Shown here: in pieces, positions 16,325-24,765 of the stretch
Numbering within the stretch: position 1 is the first letter of the stretch
How the letters are laid out: each line of letters begins with the position of its first letter
DNA from: Flavobacterium sp. HSC-61S13
GTDB taxonomy: Bacteria; Bacteroidota; Bacteroidia; Flavobacteriales; Flavobacteriaceae
Length of the DNA stretch: 37,743 bases
NCBI RefSeq assembly: GCF_024171535.1
Contig: NZ_JALJZV010000024.1
Location: forward strand, 1-37,743
Direction: 5' to 3'
Notes under the pieces: model-generated
Database searches by the model: none
The model's input: the letters and a program-made list of their open reading frames with translations, nothing else
Told to the model about the DNA's origin: nothing
Translations under genes and position numbers: made by a program

Positions 16325-16332
16325 CAAATGTA
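16325..16332 (-). promoter_or_regulatory. Bacteroidota -7 promoter element for the SusCD operon
   Basis: On the minus strand TACATTTG matches TAnnTTTG, 57 bp upstream of the small leader ORF. The region where the -33 box belongs is occupied by the palindrome at 16349-16376, which suggests repression or activation at this site. Confidence 0.6.
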
Positions 16333-16348
16333 GGGTTTCGATTTTTTG

Positions 16349-16376
16349 AAAATATACCATAAATATGGTATATTTT
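16349..16376. promoter_or_regulatory. Perfect 13-bp inverted repeat, probable operator of the SusCD operon
   Basis: AAAATATACCATA and TATGGTATATTTT are exact reverse complements separated by AA. The site overlaps the -33 position of the promoter whose -7 box is at 16325-16332. Size and symmetry suggest binding of a dimeric regulator. It also lies 46 bp beyond the end of the gene at 16423-17112, and its AT-rich arms do not look like a terminator. The regulator is not encoded next to it in an obvious way. Confidence 0.65.
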
Positions 16377-16422
16377 GGGAAGTTGAAAAAAAGCCCTTGT
16401 TTGACTCTATTACCCAGTTTAT

Positions 16423-17112
16423 CTAAGCTAAAATTTGTTCTATTTTTTGCATCAACATTTGGAATCGCTGTTCCCTGATCAGCGGATGTATATGCATGGC
16501 TAAAATCTCATCAGCTTGGGGATGATTTTTAATCGCAGTCAGTTCATGTATTATATATTTTTTTACTTCTTCATCACTAGCTCTTATTTCTTCTACAATC
16601 GTAGTTCTATTATCAATTAGATAAATGATATCTTCAAAGTCGTGACTTCCATAGAAATCATTTTTACCTCTATCTTTAAACGCTTCTAATTTAGTCGCTA
16701 AGAAATAAGGAGCCGGTAAAACGTTGATCGTATTTCCCTCTTCTAATTCTACTTGTTGCAAGTATTCAATAGCTGGTAAATACCACTTATTAGCTATCCC
16801 CAAATTACTGTCTTTTGCAAGAAGTATATCAACTGCAATTCCATGAAATTTATAGGAACAAATAGCATGTCCCTCAGGATCTGGAAAAAAATTCAATTCA
16901 GACAAGCGCTCTTGTACTTGTGTCCATTCGTAGTAGTTGGCTAAATTTATAGTCAAATCAATGTCAAACGTGGGGCGAATTTCTTCAGCAGAAGGATCGT
17001 CTGTATATATACTAATTACTGCTCCACCAATGAATACCATTCTCTCGTTTAGTTCCTTCAATCCTTTGGCTACTTGACTAACTAAGGCCAGATTAATAAC
17101 TTTATTATACAT
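16423..17112 (-). CDS. Nucleotidyltransferase-fold protein (AbiEii/MNT-like), putative toxin
   Basis: A 229-residue protein with the signature of the minimal nucleotidyltransferase fold: FIGGAVISIY near residues 27-36, then the metal-binding FDIDLTI near 49-55, and a third acidic residue in GIAVDILLAKD. The later motif LPAPYFLATKLEAFKDRG is shared with AbiEii-like and related proteins. These enzymes transfer nucleotides to RNA or protein; several are toxins. Its start overlaps the end of a winged-helix gene by 8 bp, the arrangement of a regulator/antitoxin plus enzyme pair. Target unknown. Confidence 0.8.
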   Translation of the reverse strand: MYNKVINLALVSQVAKGLKELNERMVFIGGAVISIYTDDPSAEEIRPTFDIDLTINLANYYEWTQVQERLSELNFFPDPEGHAICSYKFHGIAVDILLAKDSNLGIANKWYLPAIEYLQQVELEEGNTINVLPAPYFLATKLEAFKDRGKNDFYGSHDFEDIIYLIDNRTTIVEEIRASDEEVKKYIIHELTAIKNHPQADEILAMHIHPLIREQRFQMLMQKIEQILA

Positions 17113-17626
17113 TCAATATTCTTTTTTCCAATTCTTTTTTCGCCACTTCCTTTTCTCTGACTCTTCCTACTCTAATAGCATCAACCATCGTTAGCAGTTC
17201 GTATAAACTGTTGTCTTTTAATGATGCTAGTACAACACTTTTATATAGTGGTTCTATTGCCTGTCCGCGCTCTAATCCCTTTGCGTACGGCCAAACATAT
17301 TTATCATTCGCACTAATTATTCTATTAAGTGGCTCTGCAGCATGTGCTGTTAAAACACCTCTTACTAATACCCCTGGTTGCTGAGGAAAAGCGTACGCAA
17401 TGCCGTGCAATATAAATTCGGTTAGTGCAATCTTATTGACTTTTTTTCTTGTAAAATCTATTAAACCCGCGTATCTCGAACGATTTAATGATTGACTTAT
17501 TTCTGATTGACTCATTCCCAAATCCTCCGCAAGTGTATGATGAAACCATGACGTATCTTTAAGTACAATTATTTTTAATAAAATCACGATGTCTTGAGGT
17601 TTTAGATTCTTATTTAAGTGTGCCAT
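17105..17626 (-). CDS. Winged-helix DNA-binding protein, putative antitoxin/regulator of the nucleotidyltransferase
   Basis: A 173-residue protein. The N-terminal winged helix-turn-helix (about 10-75) includes LAEDLGMSQSEISQSLNRSRYAGLI; the rest (VRGVLTAHAAEPLNRII, VWPYAKGLERGQAIEPLY) is a helical part I do not assign. The frame reaches 17662, but the ATG at 17626 (MAHLNKNLKP) starts the helix-turn-helix more naturally. It is translationally coupled to the nucleotidyltransferase gene. By analogy with AbiEi/AbiEii-type pairs it may autoregulate through the 26-bp palindrome 70 bp upstream. Confidence 0.8.
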   Translation of the reverse strand: MAHLNKNLKPQDIVILLKIIVLKDTSWFHHTLAEDLGMSQSEISQSLNRSRYAGLIDFTRKKVNKIALTEFILHGIAYAFPQQPGVLVRGVLTAHAAEPLNRIISANDKYVWPYAKGLERGQAIEPLYKSVVLASLKDNSLYELLTMVDAIRVGRVREKEVAKKELEKRILNV

Positions 17627-17695
17627 AATTAAATTTGATATTTCAATACACAATATTAGCAATTAAATCTTTAATACACAACATATTAAAGTGCA

Positions 17696-17721
17696 ATATC
17701 GCATATTGCAATATGCGATAT
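17696..17721. promoter_or_regulatory. Perfect 26-bp palindrome upstream of the winged-helix/nucleotidyltransferase pair
   Basis: The half ATATCGCATATTG is followed directly by its exact reverse complement with no spacer. A second overlapping repeat, GCAATAT-CGC-ATATTGC, shares it. It lies 70 bp upstream of the winged-helix start; between them is a candidate promoter, TTG then TAATATTG with 20-bp spacing. The best reading is the operator of that regulator. Confidence 0.6.
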
Positions 17722-18019
17722 GAAACCAAAACTACTAGCAATCATCACCTTTGATATCGTAATTAGTACGACTTTTAAAATTATGACACTTATTTGGTTT
17801 GCCTGAATAGCGCTATGCTGCCGCTTCACTCGTTTTAGGTCAATTCATTTTGACCATTCCCCTAGCATTTCGATAATAAGCCTAGCGTTTTGACAGCTTT
17901 TTTATCGGTGAACCAAAAACCTAAAAACAGATAACCTACTAATAAACAGCTGTTTAACTGATTTTATTTTACTATGGAACGAAATTGGTCTGTTGTTATC
18001 CAAACCAATATCCTTTAAA

Positions 18020-18379
18020 ATGAATCCACTCGAAGTCGGTGATGAAATCACCAGCAGTATTCCGGAATTAAAAAAAGAAATATCAAGAGCAATCGGCTTT
18101 AAGAACTCGTATGCGCTGATCCGTGTGATCACCAAATACACTCAAAAGATGGTGGAACAAAGGCGCGGTGAACGCGTAGATACCTGTTTGAAATTGGTAG
18201 GACGCTGTTATAGCCAAGGCGATACCACAGTCAAAAATGCGATTGAAAATGTGTTTGTTTTTTCACTTGATAACATCCTCTTTTCCTATACTGCTACGGA
18301 ACGAAAAAAAGTATTCAACAAGATACCTACCGGTCTGTATACCGCTTATCTCAAACAGGTGTACGCTTCAGGCGTTTGA
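18020..18379 (+). CDS. Conserved hypothetical protein (DUF7674-like)
   Basis: A 119-residue soluble protein, mostly helical by composition, with the motif GDTTVKNAIENVFVFSLDNIL near residues 74-94. From memory this resembles the DUF7674 family of Bacteroidota, which has no known function; the match is tentative. The frame opens at 17993, but I use the ATG at 18020 (MNPLEVGDEITSSIPELKKE). It lies alone between a toxin-like pair and a convergent TonB receptor gene, so context is not informative. No promoter was recognised. Confidence 0.7.
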   Translation: MNPLEVGDEITSSIPELKKEISRAIGFKNSYALIRVITKYTQKMVEQRRGERVDTCLKLVGRCYSQGDTTVKNAIENVFVFSLDNILFSYTATERKKVFNKIPTGLYTAYLKQVYASGV

Positions 18380-18460
18380 TGCCGGGTCCATCGCAACAAT
18401 TGGGAAATCTAAGCACTAATGCCAATCTTTGTCCCATAGGTGATTTGCAACTTTTACACT

Positions 18461-18499
18461 CCCCTACTGTGCGGTCTTTGATCAAGCGCTCAGCAGGGG
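18461..18499. terminator. Hairpin just after the TonB receptor gene
   Basis: CCCCTACTG (18461-18469) and CAGCAGGGG (18491-18499) form a 9-bp stem with one wobble pair, starting 3 bp beyond the receptor stop codon. There is no clear T-run on either strand, so it may protect the 3' end rather than terminate. Confidence 0.35.
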
Positions 18500-18502
18500 A
18501 AA

Positions 18503-20905
18503 TTAATTTACTCTATTATTCTCTTCCTGATTTCCAAAGTTTCGCTTAGCAACCTTTAATGTACTATTTCCAAACGAATAATTTACAGCTAGTCTAATGC
18601 TTTGAGAATCGTAATAGTTTCGGTAACTGATTTTTACCCCGTTCGTTGAACTTGTCGACATACCGCGTTGGCCACTGAAAATATCATTTGCAGTAAGGTT
18701 TAGCGTCAGCTTTTTGTCTAACAACAGCCATTTAACACCCATAGCTAAACTCGAAGTGCCCGATTCTGTGTAAAACGAACTGACTCCCGGGAAATTAACC
18801 CAATAGTTTATCGACATCAGTAGGGTTTTGTTTTGATTCAGTATAATGTCATTATTAGTACTAAAAGTCGCATTCCATCCTTCATTGGTCTTTGAAGTAT
18901 ACGGAATAGACGATTTAGCATAGAGATAAGATAGATCTAAGGTATTGACACTAGTCCACCACGACCACGTATTGAAGGTATAGGTTTCCGATAGTCCGAA
19001 GGAATATACTTTTAAATAGTTTAACGGGATGATCTGAGTGATGCTGGTATTTAAGTCAATAATAGATACCTGTTCAAAACCATCTACCTCTTTGGAAATA
19101 TACAGTTGATTGATCCACTTTTCCTTATAGGTGTGTGAGATGTTGAAATTATGTTGCAAAGCCGGTTGCAGCATGGGATTACCTTCTATATAGACGAATG
19201 GGTTTTCATTGATTCGGAATGGATTCAGTTGTTCGTAGTTTGGCCTGTTGATTCTTTTGCTGTAATCTACTGCCCAGCTGTTGTTTTGATTGGCTTTATA
19301 AACGAGATAAAAGGTCGGAAACCACTGTAAGTAGTCCTTTTTAGTAGTTTGATCGTAGCTTCGTGAATATCCCTGAGTTTGAGTCGCTTCCAGTCGCAAC
19401 CCCAATTGCACTTCCCATTTGGGATTGATTTCTTTGTTAAGTCCGAAATACACAGCCTCATTGGCTTCTGTATAGTCAAAACCGTTGGTTTGAGAAAGGT
19501 CTAAAACCGGTATACCGGTTTGTTTGTCGTAAAAAGTCAGGTCGTTTTTGGTGTTTGTTTTGGAGAATTTTCCGCCTAAGGTCCAATTTGCCCACTTGCT
19601 CGGTAGTTCTACATCAAACTTAGCCGAAAAATTATTCAGTTTTTTTAGGTTGGTGTTCAAACCCGCAAAGTACGTATTGGGTATCGTGGTCTGATCCGCA
19701 TTCCATTGGTTTCCCTTATAGTCGCGCTGATCCGTATTTTTGTAATAAAAATAATCCAGATCCATCGATAGTTTGGTGCCGAGGGTATCGAAGTTGTAGC
19801 TATTATGCCAATTGAAGGCGTTTTGATCGGGTTTGGTCTGCGACTTTGAAAGCGATTTGATATAGGAATTAACCTTATCAAATTGGTAGTCCGAACGCGT
19901 TGTTTGGGAATCTTCCACAATATCCATTTTGTAAAAATTACCTAAATAAAGTAGGCCGGTACTCCATTTTGGCGATAACTGATAGTCTATTCCCAATCTG
20001 GTACTGATGTAATCTTGTTCGATTTTTCGCGGATTGTCCGTAGACCAAAGTTCGTCTTCAAAGTAGGTTTTGCCCTGATCGACATTTCTTCGGGTAGCAG
20101 TACCTCCATTGATCGCCGCCTGAATGGTCCAGTTGTTTTTGTTGTAATTAAAACTGCCTTGCATCGAAGTACTCGGATAAAAACGCTGCAGGTAGGAACT
20201 GCCTAACAAGGCATTCCAACTGTCCTTTTTTGCCGTTTTTAATTTTATATTGATCAATCCGCTGTTACCCTGTGCATCATATTTTGCCGGAGGTGTTCTG
20301 ATGATCTCGATACTTTTTATATGATCTGAAGGAATGGTTCTTAAAAAATTGGCCAGTTCATCGCCAGAAAGTTGAATCAAACGATCATCAATCATTACTG
20401 CCATACCGCTCTTACCGATCATCGCGATTTTGTCGTTTTGAACTTGGATACCGGGTGTGATTTTTAGCGCGTCTAAGGCATCGCCCCCTGTTGCCATTAT
20501 GGCATTCTCTACGTTAAAAACCAAACGGTCCACCTTGCGTTCCATCAACTTTCTTTGTGCCTGTACAACAATCTCTGTCATTTGGGTCTCGCCTATGATC
20601 TCAATAAGCCCCAAGTCTACATCAGCAGTGACGTCCAATTGTAGCTGATAAGCTATTTTACCAAAATACAAGACTTCTAAAATATAATTTTCCGACGGTA
20701 CATCCTCGAACACAAATTGCCCATTGGCCTGGGTATTAGTCTGTTTGACCACCGTAGAATCAGCCGTTTTCAAGTAGAGCTCCGCCCACTCAATCGCTTG
20801 CTTATTTTGATCCTTTAGCCCGCCTGAAATGCTAAATTGCTGTGCTTGCATCGGTAAAGCTACCGCAAAAAATAAAACCAAAAAACAATAAAACTGTTTA
20901 CTCAT
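18503..20905 (-). CDS. TonB-dependent receptor, outer-membrane beta-barrel family
   Basis: An 800-residue receptor of the PF14905 (OMP_b-brl_3) type, shorter than SusC. Order: signal peptide (about 1-21, ending MQAQ), carboxypeptidase-regulatory-like domain (about 24-100), plug (about 125-225, with ITPGIQVQNDKIAMIGKSG and IKSIEIIRTPPAKYDAQGNSG) and barrel to the end. Members of this family import siderophores, metals or peptides in Bacteroidota; this one has no partner gene that reveals its substrate. The start codon is directly downstream of a strong two-part hairpin (20910-20954). It is transcribed alone. Confidence 0.93.
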   Translation of the reverse strand: MSKQFYCFLVLFFAVALPMQAQQFSISGGLKDQNKQAIEWAELYLKTADSTVVKQTNTQANGQFVFEDVPSENYILEVLYFGKIAYQLQLDVTADVDLGLIEIIGETQMTEIVVQAQRKLMERKVDRLVFNVENAIMATGGDALDALKITPGIQVQNDKIAMIGKSGMAVMIDDRLIQLSGDELANFLRTIPSDHIKSIEIIRTPPAKYDAQGNSGLINIKLKTAKKDSWNALLGSSYLQRFYPSTSMQGSFNYNKNNWTIQAAINGGTATRRNVDQGKTYFEDELWSTDNPRKIEQDYISTRLGIDYQLSPKWSTGLLYLGNFYKMDIVEDSQTTRSDYQFDKVNSYIKSLSKSQTKPDQNAFNWHNSYNFDTLGTKLSMDLDYFYYKNTDQRDYKGNQWNADQTTIPNTYFAGLNTNLKKLNNFSAKFDVELPSKWANWTLGGKFSKTNTKNDLTFYDKQTGIPVLDLSQTNGFDYTEANEAVYFGLNKEINPKWEVQLGLRLEATQTQGYSRSYDQTTKKDYLQWFPTFYLVYKANQNNSWAVDYSKRINRPNYEQLNPFRINENPFVYIEGNPMLQPALQHNFNISHTYKEKWINQLYISKEVDGFEQVSIIDLNTSITQIIPLNYLKVYSFGLSETYTFNTWSWWTSVNTLDLSYLYAKSSIPYTSKTNEGWNATFSTNNDIILNQNKTLLMSINYWVNFPGVSSFYTESGTSSLAMGVKWLLLDKKLTLNLTANDIFSGQRGMSTSSTNGVKISYRNYYDSQSIRLAVNYSFGNSTLKVAKRNFGNQEENNRVN

Positions 20906-20909
20906 ATTT

Positions 20910-20954
20910 TTCCTTTATAAGTTGAATAGGTATTTCTACCTACCCATAAAGGAA
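20910..20954 (-). promoter_or_regulatory. Two-stem hairpin in the leader of the TonB receptor gene
   Basis: On the minus strand TTCCTTTAT (20954-20946) pairs perfectly with ATAAAGGAA (20918-20910), and inside it TAGGTA and TACCTA form a 6-bp stem closed by the tetraloop GAAA, a GNRA loop. The outer stem ends 5 nt before the ATG, so folding would hide the translation start. Confidence 0.6.
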
Positions 20955-21188
20955 TTTCATGCCATGAAAATAAGAAAACCCAATTCATTCTTTTCTAGAC
21001 ACTTATGTTTTAGTTTTAATTATCGTTGTTCGAATACGCACAGTAGGTGTTCGTTTATACGGTAGAAACTGCGCACAACAGTTCCATAAAACCCGATTTC
21101 TATAAAAAAGCCCGATACTGTAGATCTCTATAGGGTTGTGTTGCTTCATTTTATATCGCAACCAACAGATAGCTAGGAATTTGATTCA

Positions 21189-21863
21189 TTAATTTGACCC
21201 GACGGTTAGTAAGTTTTCGCTTTCAAATACATCTTGAGGTGCTATAACCGGTTCGTCAAAAGGGATGTTGTTTCCGTAGCGCTCTTTCAGTTTTTTCTGA
21301 ACTTCGGGATGAGTCAGGTCGAAATCCCTTAATGTTTTAAGCTGCCCCAATTCAACCTCCGTGGTATTTTGATACATTTTCCAAACCAATTCCGAACAAT
21401 AAATTTTATCATCCGACCATTCAAAAGCCCAATCATAGTCCTTTCCTTGCCATGCTTCCCCAATGTTTTTCATTTGTTTCATCACAGCAGGCGTCAGAAC
21501 TTTGTCTGCATTTTTAAGGCGTTTGACCACATAATGCTGGTCTTCGCCTCTCGAAATCCACTCCTTTAATGGGGTGCGTTGCACTTGATCACCGGCCTCA
21601 AAGACAAAATAATCCGCACCGTCTAAAAAGATAATCCCACAATGTGAATACTTCGAGTTGGTAGCTATTTGTATGGCTTTACTCTGTGAAGAGCGCGAAG
21701 TCTGAAAGATGACATCTCCATTTTGCCATTGTTCTACATTGCCCACTACTCGATCTGTCTGATTTGTTGCGGGATGATCACTAAGGTTGTTTTTTGGGGT
21801 ATCCTTGCAACTACTCGCTAAAACGATCAGTAGCAGTACTAACATCATATTCCATTTTTTCAT
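21189..21863 (-). CDS. YiiX/YebB-like NlpC/P60-type cysteine hydrolase lipoprotein
   Basis: A 224-residue lipoprotein (lipobox ASSC, Cys 19) of the permuted papain-fold YiiX family (PF05708). Seen: GDVIFQTSRSSQSKAIQIAT, then KYSHCGIIF with the catalytic His, and IYCSELVWKMY with the catalytic Cys. Such proteins are thought to hydrolyse amide or ester bonds in the envelope, possibly in peptidoglycan or lipid-linked substrates. It is transcribed alone; a TAAATTTG element is about 58 bp upstream. Family is secure; the substrate is not known. Confidence 0.9.
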   Translation of the reverse strand: MKKWNMMLVLLLIVLASSCKDTPKNNLSDHPATNQTDRVVGNVEQWQNGDVIFQTSRSSQSKAIQIATNSKYSHCGIIFLDGADYFVFEAGDQVQRTPLKEWISRGEDQHYVVKRLKNADKVLTPAVMKQMKNIGEAWQGKDYDWAFEWSDDKIYCSELVWKMYQNTTEVELGQLKTLRDFDLTHPEVQKKLKERYGNNIPFDEPVIAPQDVFESENLLTVGSN

Positions 21864-22254
21864 GCTGATTATTTTATTATTTAGTTTACAATACTGTATA
21901 AATATGTGACTGTTTTATTACAAATTTAATCAAAATAAATCCGTTTACACCTAAGATTATCAGCATACTACCACTTGCAAAGCGACTGCCTCTTATGTGA
22001 TTTTCAACAGATAGACCTTAACTATTATTTATCTCTAATTAAAAAAGCTAATGGGTCTTTACTAAGCATCAATACTACTGCTTTATTACAAATATGGCAG
22101 TCAAAAAAAAATTCAAAAAGTACTAAATATCCCCGTTTTTCGCATTTATACCGTATTGCAGTACGCTTATGATGACGATGATGCTTGGTCTAGAACTCGA
22201 AGCTCTCGTCCTATTCATCGATCAGTCCTTCCGTATCGTTAAATAATTTTACAG
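21864..22254. other. Intergenic region without a convincing gene
   Basis: Holds the probable promoter element TAAATTTG (minus strand, 21921-21928) for the YiiX-like gene. A 65-codon frame at 21975-22172 opens with TTG and shows no recognisable domain; frames on either side stop repeatedly. It may be decayed coding sequence, but I do not call a gene. Confidence 0.5.
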
Positions 22255-22262
22255 TACTTTTG
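22255..22262 (+). promoter_or_regulatory. Bacteroidota -7 promoter element for the DUF6642-like gene
   Basis: TACTTTTG matches TAnnTTTG and lies 23 bp before the ATG at 22286. The upstream GTG at 22262 falls in this element, so the ATG is the better start. Confidence 0.55.
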
Positions 22263-22285
22263 TGTATAGAACGATAACAGTTAGT

Positions 22286-22852
22286 ATGTATTTACCCAAC
22301 GAAAATTCCCATTTATTCTGTCTCGAAGCAGTTTCTGATGTTGAGAACGAAAAAGACAGTGCCGTATTTCCTTTTTTGGAGCATCTGGCCTTGCGCTACG
22401 GCATTACCAATGTTTATAAATCTTGTGATAGCATTGAGGGTTTTGAGGAAAGTTTAAATGTTTTATTGTACGAAGATCGCAATTTTAAGGATTATGAAAT
22501 TCTCTATTTTGTATTTAAGGGAGCTGAGAACGTGGTAGAAATCGATCGTTATACGTATTCCTTAGAAGAAATAGCCGAGGTGTTTGAAGGCAAATTAACC
22601 GATAAAATCATTCATTTTGCCAATAGCAAAACGCTGAATATCGATACGGAAACCGCCCAGTATTTTCTAAATCTTACCGGTGCCAAAGCTTTGTCTGGCT
22701 ATAGTGTTCCCAGTCTGATATCCAGCGGTTTATTAGATACTGCTTTTTTTGGATTGTATCAGGAAATCGACGATGTTACCGAGTTGGTAGAAACCTTGTT
22801 TGACGCTCATTATAATCTCTGTAAATCCTTGGGATTTGAGCTGCATTATTAA
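22286..22852 (+). CDS. DUF6642-like conserved hypothetical protein
   Basis: A 188-residue soluble protein. The N-terminal FCLEAVSDVENEKDSAVFPF, the central VLLYEDRNFKDYEILYFVFKG and EIAEVFEGKLTDKIIHFANS match the DUF6642 family as I remember it; function is unknown. The spacing of Asp, Ser and His motifs recalls caspase-like or CHAT folds, but I see no clear His-Cys dyad, so no activity is claimed. The start is set by the promoter element at 22255-22262. It is transcribed alone. Confidence 0.8.
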   Translation: MYLPNENSHLFCLEAVSDVENEKDSAVFPFLEHLALRYGITNVYKSCDSIEGFEESLNVLLYEDRNFKDYEILYFVFKGAENVVEIDRYTYSLEEIAEVFEGKLTDKIIHFANSKTLNIDTETAQYFLNLTGAKALSGYSVPSLISSGLLDTAFFGLYQEIDDVTELVETLFDAHYNLCKSLGFELHY

Positions 22853-23285
22853 TCCATATCCCCAATATTCTAGGTAAAAAGTGCTAGGCCGTTCTCTTTA
22901 AAAAGGCTTATAGGACTGCTTTTGTACAGGACTTACTAGACAATTCCCTTTATCTCTATTCCCTCACAGCCTGCAAATTAGCAACAGCGAATACTGCGCT
23001 GATTATGAATTATTTGCCATTCCCGCGGCTAGATTGTTGACCATTTCCACAGTATGTAGTCATTTACCACTTTAAAAACGCTTGTATTGCAGTAAAGTGG
23101 CACGGCATAGTAATTGGATACTACATTTAGCAATATCTTCTTATTATGCTTTCATTTTTAACTGACCTCGATTTAAATTATTTTTTTTAGTTGGATCGAA
23201 GTTTTAAAGCAGTTAATCAAGGCAGTGGAAAGCGTTTAAATAACAAGCGGATCGCAAAAACTCAATACAAATTATAAGCCTTATC
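22853..23285. other. Intergenic region without recognised features
   Basis: 433 bp, AT-rich near the glycosyltransferase start. No repeat, hairpin with T-run, TAnnTTTG element or open frame with recognisable content was found. It should hold the promoter of the next gene. Confidence 0.5.
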
Positions 23286-24743
23286 ATGATGAATCAAAAC
23301 AATCAAAATACAACTGCTACGGAAAGTGCCGTGCCCTTTTCTAGCTCACTCAAAATACCCCTGTACCAGCCAAAAGCGGTGAAGGCCGCGGTTCCAACCC
23401 CACTAGCGGGAAAGGATTATTTGATTTTAATCGGTACCTTTTTGTTGTTGTTTGGAGCTATTTTCTTAGTGTATGAATTACAACCCAACTTTCAGCAAAT
23501 TCACTTGGAACGCATGAAAACCTTTTGGGGTCCTATTTTAATGACCGTAACTGTTTGTTTATTGGCCAGCCAAATAGCCTTTTTGCTTTATATCTTTTAT
23601 TTATATACCCGTTACAAAGCGGTTCCTTCGGTAACTGATGAGCTGTTGCCCACTTGTACCATAATCGTACCGGCCTATAATGAAGGTAAATTGGTATTGG
23701 AAACCTTGAGAAGTCTTGCTGCAAGTAATTATCCGAGCGAGAAAATGCAATTGATTTCCATCGATGACGGAAGCAAGGACGATACTTGGGAATGGATGCT
23801 TCGAGCAAAAAGTGAATTGGGAGATCGATTATCTATATACCAACAACCGAAAAACCTAGGTAAAAGACATGCTTTATACCGTGGATTTAAACTCGGAACC
23901 AGCGAAGTATTCGTTACGGTAGATAGTGATTCGATTGTTAAACCGGATACGTTGCGAAATTTGGTTAGCCCCTTTGTAACTAATGAACAATGTGGTGCAG
24001 TCGGTGGTAATGTCCGTGTATTAAACAATAAAAAAGCGATCATACCAAGAATGCTAAACGTCAGTTTTGTGTTTAGTTTTGAATTTATCCGATCGGCACA
24101 AAGCGTGTTGGGGACTGTTTTATGTACTCCCGGAGCATTAGCCGCGTACCGCAAAGATGCCGTGATGAATTGTTTGGAGGATTGGATGAATCAAACCTTT
24201 ATGGGGCAACCTACGGATATCGGTGAAGATAGAGCCATGACCAATATGATTTTAAAACAGGGCTACAAAGTTTTGTTTCAACGTGATGCCTTGGTGTTAA
24301 CGAATATACCAGAAAACTATACCAGTCTGTATAAAATGTTTATTCGTTGGGAGCGCAGTAATGTGCGTGAGAATATCATGATGAGTAAGTTTGCTTTTAA
24401 AAACTTTAGAAAAGGTCCTAAAACCGGTTCTAGAATATTATTAATCAATCAATGGATTAAAGTGATTATGGCTTATCCGATGATCTTGCTGATGTTGTTT
24501 TTTGTGTTTACACATCCGATTTTGTTTTTGAGTTCAGCCTTGTTGAGTATTTTTATATTCTCTAGTATACAAGTGATCTTTTATTCGAAACGATATACCA
24601 TTGTAGAATCATTTTGGGTTTATCCATATAGCATCTTTTATACGTTTACCCTGTTTTGGATTACCCCTTATGCCATAGCTACAGCGAATCGCAGAGGTTG
24701 GTTGACCCGTGGACTACCCAAAACCGAAACGTCCGATCTCTAA
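23286..24743 (+). CDS. Membrane family-2 glycosyltransferase (hyaluronan-synthase/PgaC-like)
   Basis: A 485-residue inner-membrane processive-type glycosyltransferase. Two N-terminal helices (about 45-65 and 83-108) precede the GT2 domain (about 125-370), which has TIIVPAYNEG, the first Asp motif SIDDGSKDD, the metal-binding VDSDS, the acceptor motif IGEDRAMTNM and the RWERSN segment corresponding to (Q/R)xxRW. Several helices follow (about 390-470). This layout fits enzymes that extend and export polysaccharides such as hyaluronan or poly-N-acetylglucosamine. No partner genes of a poly-GlcNAc operon are present, so the polymer is unknown. A strong terminator follows. Confidence 0.92.
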   Translation: MMNQNNQNTTATESAVPFSSSLKIPLYQPKAVKAAVPTPLAGKDYLILIGTFLLLFGAIFLVYELQPNFQQIHLERMKTFWGPILMTVTVCLLASQIAFLLYIFYLYTRYKAVPSVTDELLPTCTIIVPAYNEGKLVLETLRSLAASNYPSEKMQLISIDDGSKDDTWEWMLRAKSELGDRLSIYQQPKNLGKRHALYRGFKLGTSEVFVTVDSDSIVKPDTLRNLVSPFVTNEQCGAVGGNVRVLNNKKAIIPRMLNVSFVFSFEFIRSAQSVLGTVLCTPGALAAYRKDAVMNCLEDWMNQTFMGQPTDIGEDRAMTNMILKQGYKVLFQRDALVLTNIPENYTSLYKMFIRWERSNVRENIMMSKFAFKNFRKGPKTGSRILLINQWIKVIMAYPMILLMLFFVFTHPILFLSSALLSIFIFSSIQVIFYSKRYTIVESFWVYPYSIFYTFTLFWITPYAIATANRRGWLTRGLPKTETSDL

Positions 24744-24765
24744 AACAGTACTGTTCTTAAACCAT

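Noticed and set aside
21975..22172. 65-codon frame upstream of the DUF6642-like gene
   Set aside because: It starts with TTG, has no recognisable domain or promoter and ends in low-complexity sequence.
23729..24154. 141-residue reverse ORF inside the glycosyltransferase gene
   Set aside because: A shadow frame of a well-supported gene on the other strand.
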